A stretch of 64,000 bases of DNA, taken from Cyclobacteriaceae bacterium. Lineage in GTDB: Bacteria; Bacteroidota; Bacteroidia; Cytophagales; Cyclobacteriaceae. The notes under the pieces are model-generated. The model was not told where the DNA came from. It saw only the letters and a program-made list of their open reading frames with translations, and did no database searches. This document shows positions 58,875-64,000 of the stretch, one piece after another (the first letter of the stretch is position 1; every line of letters starts with the position of its first letter). The position numbers and the translations under genes were made by a program. Where the stretch lies: contig JALHRJ010000002.1 in the NCBI GenBank assembly GCA_022841475.1, positions 62,001 to 126,000 on the forward strand. The letters are read 5' to 3'.

Positions 58875-59666
58875 CTATAAAGTGAATGCGAATACTGCCG
58901 AAGGTGAATCGGAGTGATTAATCTTAATTCGTTTCACCTCAAACTCATAAAGAGTATGATGTTGTGACATTTCTTTTTTAGTTAGCTGAATATTTCTAGG
59001 AATACTTATATTATAAACAGGAATAGGTGCTAAAAATATAATTGAATTTGTATCATCTAAGACAGTTAACCCACTTGTAGTATCCTGTTTAAATTCAAAA
59101 ATGTCTGCATTCCAGTAAAAAATATCTCGATTAAACAATTGGTTATATTGAATTGAGTTCGTATCCACAACATATTTACCACTAGCGTCTTTCAATCGGC
59201 AAATATCAGTGTAGCAACTTTTACTCACATGCCAAACGTAATCACGCCCAACTTTATAGTAAATATTATCAATATACTGACGGTTATTAACAACATTTTT
59301 GAACGACGTGTCATCGAACAATAATGTCTTGCTTTCCATTCTTGTTGATGAAGCTGCCTCAAATAGTTTCTTCTGAATTGTATAAAGAATTAATTTTTTG
59401 ATTTCATACGATATGTTTTTGATAATAACATCGATGTCAAATTCATTTATCGAAAGAAGCATTCTAACATAAAATGAATCCATCTGGCGGTCAAATGAGT
59501 TCGGAGAATAAGTGTTTAATGTAGAAAGTTCAAAATAAGATTCATTTTTCAATTCAGCAACAATAGCATCAGAAAAAACTTCATCAATATTTATTTCTGA
59601 TGCTACAGGTGACTTATAAATATCGCGAACCAAGATAACATCGCGTTCAACCAATGAAAAATCCAC
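58875..59666 (-). CDS. Unknown protein
   Basis: 263 residues, alpha/beta, Asp/Ile-rich (NEFDIDVIIKNISYEIKKLI), no enzyme motif seen. Converges with the plus-strand gene. Function not recognised. Confidence 0.6.
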   Translation of the reverse strand: MDFSLVERDVILVRDIYKSPVASEINIDEVFSDAIVAELKNESYFELSTLNTYSPNSFDRQMDSFYVRMLLSINEFDIDVIIKNISYEIKKLILYTIQKKLFEAASSTRMESKTLLFDDTSFKNVVNNRQYIDNIYYKVGRDYVWHVSKSCYTDICRLKDASGKYVVDTNSIQYNQLFNRDIFYWNADIFEFKQDTTSGLTVLDDTNSIIFLAPIPVYNISIPRNIQLTKKEMSQHHTLYEFEVKRIKINHSDSPSAVFAFTL

Positions 59667-59682
59667 GATTTATTTTCCTTAA

Positions 59683-59985
59683 CTAATCTTCTATGGGGAT
59701 GAGTTGCATGGGAGTATCCCATTTGATATAACGCTGCACAGCCTGTATGCTATTTCCCTTAACTCGCACTGATGCCATGCGAACCGTTTGATGTGTATTA
59801 CTAGCATGTGCTTCTTGATAAATGGCGTTTCCTTTGACAATCTTCGCGTGGTATTTACCAACCCACCACCAATCACCACACAATTGCCAAGCCGTATAAG
59901 TTTTTGAAGCATCGTACTCTTGCATCACTTTGATAGTTCCTGTTTGGGCTAAATCTAATTTTTGTTTAGCAAAAGCCGGAGACAT
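59683..59985 (-). CDS. Unknown protein with hairpin-controlled start
   Basis: 100 residues from the ATG at 59985. Trp-rich (YTAWQLCGDWWWVGKYHAKI). The ribosome site and start lie in a hairpin (59975-59998). Function not recognised. Confidence 0.65.
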   Translation of the reverse strand: MSPAFAKQKLDLAQTGTIKVMQEYDASKTYTAWQLCGDWWWVGKYHAKIVKGNAIYQEAHASNTHQTVRMASVRVKGNSIQAVQRYIKWDTPMQLIPIED

Positions 59986-59998
59986 AATAAACTCCGGC
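59975..59998 (-). promoter_or_regulatory. Hairpin sequestering ribosome-binding site
   Basis: GCCGGAG pairs perfectly with CTCCGGC seven bp apart by a ten-base loop that contains the ATG. GGAG is the ribosome site, six bases from the start, so the closed hairpin should block translation. Confidence 0.7.
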
Positions 59999-60036
59999 CC
60001 TTGACTAAACATGTGGTCTTTATCGCAGATACCACA

Positions 60037-60260
60037 GATTAATAGCTAAAACAAGATTACCAGTATTCGCAATACTGCTTATATTCACTATCAACCACGC
60101 TGATAGCCCCATCCACGCTATCAGTCTGCATCAGCAACCCCGATGCAGCCCGCCTGAGTCGCCCACCTCGTTGCTCAGGCTTTACCAATCCACAGTTCAG
60201 CTTTGCGAAATTGCTAACTGTACTCTCGCCGCCAACAATCTGTTGCAAACAGATTATCTA
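60037..60260 (-). ncRNA. Array of six consecutive hairpins downstream of two tRNAs
   Basis: Perfect or near-perfect stems follow one another: AATCTGTT/AACAGATT (60237-60255), CAGTT-AGC (60193-60220), GCCTGAG/CTCAGGC (60152-60180), CTGCATC/GATGCAG (60126-60148), CTGATAGC/GCTATCAG (60100-60124), CAGTATT/AATACTG (60061-60077). A 63-codon frame across it has no family or ribosome site and is probably chance. Transcribed from the tRNA promoter at 60451. Unknown RNA. Confidence 0.65.
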
Positions 60261-60274
60261 AGAGCGCCCAGTAG

Positions 60275-60347
60275 TGGCCCCTGCTGGATTTGAACCAGCA
60301 CTGTGCTGATTTTGAGTCAGCTTCCTCTGCCGTTGGGATAAGAGGCC
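60275..60347 (-). tRNA. tRNA-Leu(CAA) with short variable loop
   Basis: Acceptor GGCCTCT/AGGGGCC, anticodon loop CTCAAAA, T-arm GCTGG-TTCAAAT-CCAGC, discriminator A, five-base variable loop. Confidence 0.88.
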
Positions 60348-60351
60348 GAAG

Positions 60352-60425
60352 TAGCGATGGTGGGAGTCGAACCCACACTACACTGATTTTAAGTCAGTTT
60401 CCTCTGCCAGTTGGGATACATCGCC
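60352..60425 (-). tRNA. tRNA-Leu(UAA) with short variable loop
   Basis: Acceptor GGCGATG/CATCGCT, anticodon loop CTTAAAA, T-arm GTGGG-TTCGACT-CCCAC, discriminator A, five-base variable loop. Confidence 0.88.
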
Positions 60426-60434
60426 GTGTTAATT

Positions 60435-60674
60435 TCAACTTACAGCTTTGATTATAGTCAACCCATCGTTCAAGTCAAGAGTGAAAATATTGTGCGACAC
60501 TTTTTTGCATACATAGTGCATCATAAGTTGTTTAATCATTTCGTTTTTGCCAAACACAACACGACAAAATTTTTCACTTGAACCCACCGCAGTAAAAGTA
60601 ACTCGGTTGTCGCTGATGTGGACAAACAAACTATGCGACACGATTTTAATTCCTTGTTGCAAATTGTATAACAT
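60435..60674 (-). CDS. Unknown small protein
   Basis: 79 residues, beta-rich (GIKIVSHSLFVHISDNRVTF). Lies between tRNA groups; the promoter for the Leu tRNAs overlaps its 3' end. Function not recognised. Confidence 0.55.
   Translation of the reverse strand: MLYNLQQGIKIVSHSLFVHISDNRVTFTAVGSSEKFCRVVFGKNEMIKQLMMHYVCKKVSHNIFTLDLNDGLTIIKAVS
60451..60478 (-). promoter_or_regulatory. Promoter TTGACT-N16-TATAAT
   Basis: Drives the two Leu tRNAs and the hairpin array. Confidence 0.85.
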
Positions 60675-60676
60675 TA

Positions 60677-60749
60677 CTGTCTCGGAGGGACTTGCACCCC
60701 CGACTTTCCGCTTCGTAGGCGGACGTTCTATCTTCTGAACTACGAGACA
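60677..60749 (-). tRNA. tRNA-Arg(ACG)
   Basis: Acceptor TGTCTCG/CGAGACA, anticodon loop CTACGAA, discriminator G; T-loop is TGCAAGT instead of TTCAAGT. Confidence 0.92.
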
Positions 60750-60753
60750 AAAG

Positions 60754-60826
60754 CTGCCTTATCTGGGTTCGAACCAGAAACATACAAGTTAACAGCTTGT
60801 CGCTCTGCCAATTGAGCTATAAGGCA
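60754..60826 (-). tRNA. tRNA-Asn(GUU)
   Basis: Acceptor TGCCTTA/TAAGGCA, anticodon loop CTGTTAA, discriminator G. Confidence 0.95.
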
Positions 60827-60830
60827 ATAT

Positions 60831-60909
60831 TGGGCGCGGTTGGATTCGAACCAACAATGCCGAAGCACCCGGTTTACAGCCGGGGGAGCAGCCGTTGCTC
60901 AACACGCCC
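60831..60909 (-). tRNA. tRNA-Tyr(GUA)
   Basis: Acceptor GGGCGTG/CGCGCCC, anticodon loop CTGTAAA, variable arm TGC-TTCG-GCA as in bacterial tRNA-Tyr, discriminator A. Confidence 0.95.
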
Positions 60910-60915
60910 TTCTAT

Positions 60916-61116
60916 CTATTTCCAATCCAGTGATTCTCGCGCTGCTTTGGGTTCTTTTCCCCAAGTGCGGCTATCGTAGTGACCAAGAAGACCTGCAACG
61001 AACCATTGGTTTTTCATCTGAAAATTGATTGCAGCATAAGTCTTGGCTGCCCGACGCTTACGCATCGCACGTTTAGCACCGCGACGATGCTCACCCTTGT
61101 AAATCTCTCGACGCAT
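60916..61116 (-). CDS. Small very basic protein
   Basis: 66 residues, Arg/Lys-rich first half (MRREIYKGEHRRGAKRAMRK), Trp-containing end. Precedes the Tyr/Asn/Arg tRNA cluster on the same transcript. Nucleic-acid binding is likely. Confidence 0.55.
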   Translation of the reverse strand: MRREIYKGEHRRGAKRAMRKRRAAKTYAAINFQMKNQWFVAGLLGHYDSRTWGKEPKAARESLDWK

Positions 61117-61127
61117 AATGACCTACT

Positions 61128-61322
61128 TTACAAACCAGCAATGGTACAATACATCGCCATTGCAATGTCGAAGTTGTGGATGTGATACTCGGTATCCGAA
61201 ATCTTCACGCTGTTCCTGTCGTTCAACAGCGACAAAACCTTGTGCGCTGCATTTGGAATTGTATCACACATCTCGCTGCTCGAAAATGTTACCGAGTTGT
61301 TCTTGTTGATTTGCACGTTCAT
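61128..61322 (-). CDS. Unknown small protein
   Basis: 64 residues from the ATG at 61322 (AAGGA upstream); the earlier ATG at 61361 lies within the promoter's start region and has no site. Function not recognised. Confidence 0.55.
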   Translation of the reverse strand: MNVQINKNNSVTFSSSEMCDTIPNAAHKVLSLLNDRNSVKISDTEYHIHNFDIAMAMYCTIAGL

Positions 61323-61365
61323 TGTTAGTTCCTTAGCACCTTTATTGTATTTACTCGACATTTTT

Positions 61366-61393
61366 ATTATAGCGTATTCCGCTATTTTGTCAA
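61366..61393 (-). promoter_or_regulatory. Promoter TTGACA-N16-TATAAT
   Basis: Starts the unit 61128, 60916 and the Tyr/Asn/Arg tRNAs. Confidence 0.87.
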
Positions 61394-61430
61394 GTGATTT
61401 GCATTTTTTGCTTCAAACGAAAAGAAGCTA

Positions 61431-61502
61431 TGCCCCCGGCAGAAGTTGAATCTGCAACCATCCGGTTAAAAGCCGGTTGCTCTACCGTTGAGCTACGAAG
61501 GC
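61431..61502 (-). tRNA. tRNA-Lys(UUU)
   Basis: Acceptor GCCTTCG/CGGGGGC, anticodon loop CTTTTAA, T-arm GCAGA-TTCAACT-TCTGC, discriminator A. Confidence 0.94.
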
Positions 61503-61512
61503 GTTTTTATTA

Positions 61513-61731
61513 TTACTCAGTTACAACTGTATATGCAACAGTTGTCACACCGTACTTGTCGCGAATGACAGCAATGGTCTTGTCCAATTCTTCGATAGCG
61601 GTTTCCATCGCGTCGGCCTTGCCATTTGACCAATCATTGTCCAGATATTTGTTGGCATAGTTATCGAACAAATACGCATAAGTTGCGCGTAAATTCATCA
61701 ACTCGCCCAACACACCATTCTCGTCCATCAT
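61513..61731 (-). CDS. Unknown small helical protein
   Basis: 72 residues, helical, acidic (LGELMNLRATYAYLFDNYAN). Own promoter at 61765, cotranscribed with tRNA-Lys. Confidence 0.6.
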   Translation of the reverse strand: MMDENGVLGELMNLRATYAYLFDNYANKYLDNDWSNGKADAMETAIEELDKTIAVIRDKYGVTTVAYTVVTE

Positions 61732-61764
61732 AACCCCGCTTGTTTTCTATTCAACTATAGTGAC

Positions 61765-61792
61765 ATTATAGCTTGATTTGTCTGATAGTCAA
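61765..61792 (-). promoter_or_regulatory. Promoter TTGACT-N16-TATAAT
   Basis: Drives 61513 and tRNA-Lys. Confidence 0.85.
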
Positions 61793-61801
61793 GTGTTTTA
61801 G

Positions 61802-62038
61802 TTAACCCTGATTTTCTTGAAGCATCTGAACATAAATAGCTTTACCAGTTTGGGTGAGCGCGACGTATTCACCAATATACAACATCCCTTTTCTAAAAAG
61901 AGTTCGCTGTATGTTATAGGTGTTATTGCGATTGGTTAAATACCAATCCACATGTCCAATGTCACCAATCATGCGGATAGCTTCTTTTTCTTCGTCTGTT
62001 AGCGTTATGGTTACTTGATAGTTATTAAACATGGTCAA
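61802..62038 (-). CDS. Small winged-helix-like protein
   Basis: 78 residues. YQVTITLTDEEKEAIRMIGD start, helix-turn-strand end (YIGEYVALTQTGKAIYVQML) resembles a small winged helix. Overlaps the upstream gene by 14 nt. Possible regulator; weak. Confidence 0.5.
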   Translation of the reverse strand: MTMFNNYQVTITLTDEEKEAIRMIGDIGHVDWYLTNRNNTYNIQRTLFRKGMLYIGEYVALTQTGKAIYVQMLQENQG

Positions 62039-62210
62039 TCGACATCCCTAATATAGCAATCAAAAGCATTTTGACATAACGTTCGGTGGCTTTATAATGT
62101 CTTGTGACCCACATGTTTCCACGATTGCGTTCAATGCAAATGTATCCAGTTAGCAAATTATAATTTGCATCAACAACCACAAATTTATCATAAGAATAAA
62201 GTTCATCCAT
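62025..62210 (-). CDS. Unknown small protein
   Basis: 61 residues, strand-rich (YDKFVVVDANYNLLTGYICI). Overlaps both neighbours. Function not recognised. Confidence 0.5.
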   Translation of the reverse strand: MDELYSYDKFVVVDANYNLLTGYICIERNRGNMWVTRHYKATERYVKMLLIAILGMSIDHV

Positions 62211-62418
62211 TCAAATCTTCCTTCACTACATGAAACAATTCGTACTTACCGTTGTGAAAAGACAGATTCATTTTGTGGCGCAAGTCTTCAAACAACACCG
62301 TTTTCTCGTTTAACAACTCGCGGAATTGTTCCATCGTCATATTGTCAGGCAACAGCGGATAACTATTTATAAGCACCTGTATTTCATTAATTCGTTTAAG
62401 AGAAGCAAAGTCACTCAT
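62203..62418 (-). CDS. Unknown small helical protein
   Basis: 71 residues, helical (LKRINEIQVLINSYPLLPDN). Overlaps the next gene by 8 nt. Function not recognised. Confidence 0.5.
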   Translation of the reverse strand: MSDFASLKRINEIQVLINSYPLLPDNMTMEQFRELLNEKTVLFEDLRHKMNLSFHNGKYELFHVVKEDLNG

Positions 62419-62456
62419 ATTAATGCGCTCCTGTTGTTAATAGTTTTTAACATTGG

Positions 62457-63056
62457 TTATAACAAGTATCCGTAATCGGACAAGTCAATTAATTCAGCGA
62501 ATTCGTAGGTTGTGGTTATTCCGTTAACGGGTTTTAAGCGCATCACCATTGGGAACTTTTGCATTCGATTATACAAAAGCGCTGTGCATAGTGCTGCTGC
62601 TATTGAAAGCGATGGCAGGATAACAATCCATTCTTCTAAACTCCATTGAAATCGATCAAAATCAAGCGAGTCAATTATTGACTCCATTTGCGGGCCGAAA
62701 GGTTTGTCGAAGTCCAATTGAACAGCGACATCAATAACATATGTGACTTTACCGATTTCGTGTTGAATGAATTCCAATTGCTCATTACTCAATGGATGTG
62801 AAAAATTGATAATGCGAAATTCAGCTAAATGCTGTTGTTTTGCTTCTTGTTCTTTAAACAATTCATTGAAAACTTCTTGCAACTTCCACTCAAGGTACTC
62901 TTCGAAATTTTGAAAAACATGTTCCACTGTGTATCCATAACGCGGGAATGAGAGTTCCTTTTTCTCGTGGCGCAAAATAAGTGTTTCCTCGAACAAATCA
63001 AAACGCCACGCATAAGGCGCACTTAGTTTTGTTAATTGATTTCTGTCAAAGCTCAT
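62457..63056 (-). CDS. Unknown protein
   Basis: 199 residues, alpha/beta with a hydrophobic helix near residues 150-165 (WIVILPSLSIAAALCTALLY) that may be membrane-associated. Function not recognised. Confidence 0.6.
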   Translation of the reverse strand: MSFDRNQLTKLSAPYAWRFDLFEETLILRHEKKELSFPRYGYTVEHVFQNFEEYLEWKLQEVFNELFKEQEAKQQHLAEFRIINFSHPLSNEQLEFIQHEIGKVTYVIDVAVQLDFDKPFGPQMESIIDSLDFDRFQWSLEEWIVILPSLSIAAALCTALLYNRMQKFPMVMRLKPVNGITTTYEFAELIDLSDYGYLL

Positions 63057-63059
63057 ATC

Positions 63060-63707
63060 TTACTCCTTATTTGAATTAAGTGAAGACAGCGCATTCAAAC
63101 CATTATCAGTTATCGACATCGTGTTGTCGATATAGTTAACCCGGTATGAACTGCGGGTGATAAAACGATTGCGTTCCAAAGCGTAAATCATGTCGTGAAA
63201 ATTGATATTGCGTTCGCGACAAAAATGAATCATCGTTTCAAAGTTCACGTTGTCGTAATCAACTAGCTGCTGCAAAAATTCAACGTGCTGTTCGTTTAGT
63301 TGCGTTATTGGCTCAACTAATTCGACAAACCAACTGAAGGTATAACTTTCAACATTGGCATAATGATAGCCACCACGCACGTCATAATATCCACCTGTTC
63401 CTTTTTGCAATTTTTCTGAGCGTCGTTGTTCAATGATTTTTAATTCAGGAATAAGACTGAGCTTTGATTTGATTTCAGATTCAACATCAGAAGCCTCGCG
63501 AAACAAGCCGGATGTTTTGACGCGGATAACGAAACCGCGTTCATGCTCGTTCCATGAACGCGATTTTTCCAGATACTCCACCCGCACGTCCTTAATACGA
63601 CGCAAATCATAATAAGAATCAACGGGCGAATCGTCAGCAACAATACTTTCACGAAAAAGAATAGATTGAATTTGCTGGCGGATATTTTTGATTTTTGACT
63701 TGTCCAT
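63060..63707 (-). CDS. Unknown protein
   Basis: 215 residues: basic helical start, then alternating strands; the C-terminal 60 residues are possibly winged-helix-like (FHDMIYALERNRFITRSSYR). First gene behind the promoter at 63732. Confidence 0.6.
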   Translation of the reverse strand: MDKSKIKNIRQQIQSILFRESIVADDSPVDSYYDLRRIKDVRVEYLEKSRSWNEHERGFVIRVKTSGLFREASDVESEIKSKLSLIPELKIIEQRRSEKLQKGTGGYYDVRGGYHYANVESYTFSWFVELVEPITQLNEQHVEFLQQLVDYDNVNFETMIHFCRERNINFHDMIYALERNRFITRSSYRVNYIDNTMSITDNGLNALSSLNSNKE

Positions 63708-63731
63708 AATTCATCTCCTGTATATACGTTG

Positions 63732-63759
63732 ATTATACAGGAGAACATGCCAATGTCAA
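63732..63759 (-). promoter_or_regulatory. Promoter TTGACA-N16-TATAAT
   Basis: Perfect consensus; starts the operon 63060 to 61802. Confidence 0.88.
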
Positions 63760-63767
63760 GTTATTAG

Positions 63768-64000
63768 CTACAGTTTTTCGGGCAAGTTATATTCAGTTTC
63801 AGCGTCAGACAAGATATACGCAATCAAATCAGTTCCAGCGTCAAAAACTATTTCAAGCAAATTCAGTTTCAACAATAACTGAAACTCAGTCTTGATAGCA
63901 CTGTATTCCGGCATATCTGCTGTGTATCTTTCAACATCATCTGTGTGGTTATAATAAATATTCTTTGAAAACGCAATCGAGTCAAATTTGACATCAAACC
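63768..64000 (-). CDS. Partial unknown protein (C-terminal part)
   Basis: Open from the window edge to TAG at 63768; about 76 residues visible (FDVKFDSIAFSKNIYYNHTD ... YNLPEKL). Helical, acidic. Start lies outside the window. Confidence 0.6.
   Translation of the reverse strand, partial: FDVKFDSIAFSKNIYYNHTDDVERYTADMPEYSAIKTEFQLLLKLNLLEIVFDAGTDLIAYILSDAETEYNLPEKL

Noticed and set aside
60057-60248. 63-residue protein on the minus strand
   Set aside because: The frame runs through six perfect hairpins, with no ribosome site or recognisable family; better explained as a structured RNA.
51094-60425. Suppressor tRNAs, because the anticodon triplets read TAG and TAA in DNA
   Set aside because: Anticodons UAG and UAA pair with codons CUA and UUA, which are leucine codons, not stops.

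Overview
The window is one continuous stretch of a large tailed double-stranded DNA phage (Caudoviricetes). The evidence is a portal protein, a protease-scaffold-HK97 capsid fusion, both terminase subunits, tail-completion and fibre proteins, a dense run of overlapping small genes almost all on the minus strand, and 14 tRNA genes. The host cannot be read with certainty. Most right-half promoters have near-consensus bacterial sigma-70 elements, and the lysin pairs a glycosidase barrel with a bacterial SH3 domain. No bacterial chromosomal genes are present.

Left part (1-25,340), structure and packaging: a partial virion gene, a probable decoration protein, the protease-scaffold-capsid fusion, an HK97-gp10-like tail-completion protein, a MuF-like minor head protein, a giant portal protein that also carries six tandem repeats and a 2H-phosphoesterase domain, several unknown virion-type proteins, a large terminase split by a 386-residue LAGLIDADG intein at its Walker A motif, a run of nine small proteins with basic N-termini and helical bodies, a glycosidase-SH3 lysin, a terminase small-subunit candidate, a degenerate Hint protein, and a ParB-DNA methylase fusion. 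A conserved GTGTTA-N-AAT element precedes several of these units and is probably the late promoter.

Middle (25,340-38,810): a plus-strand small RNA with a strong terminator, a DUF932 protein, a GIY-YIG-like protein, NAD-dependent DNA ligase, an OMEGA-type IsrB nickase with a HEARO-type RNA inserted just upstream of ligA, two tRNAs, a fibre protein with two LecA-like domains, and a ClpP-like protease.

Right part (38,810-64,000), early/middle metabolism: ASCH protein, RtcB, a SpoT-like HD hydrolase, three more DNA methyltransferases, IMP dehydrogenase, an Rnl-type RNA ligase, 12 tRNAs and many small unknown proteins. Most transcription units start with a promoter of the form TTGAC(A/T), 16 bases, TATAAT. 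Four gene-free, highly structured stretches (38,833-39,099; 54,555-55,312; 58,270-58,410; 60,037-60,260) look like non-coding RNAs. The largest has its own promoter and terminator and sits between two tRNA-Met genes, the size and setting of GOLLD/ROOL-class phage RNAs.

Taken together, RtcB, the Rnl-type ligase, the tRNA set, the methyltransferases and guanine-nucleotide enzymes suggest a phage equipped to repair or replace cleaved tRNA, mask its DNA from restriction and hold up GTP pools. The least explained parts are the structured RNAs, the basic-N-terminus small-protein family and the portal-2H fusion.
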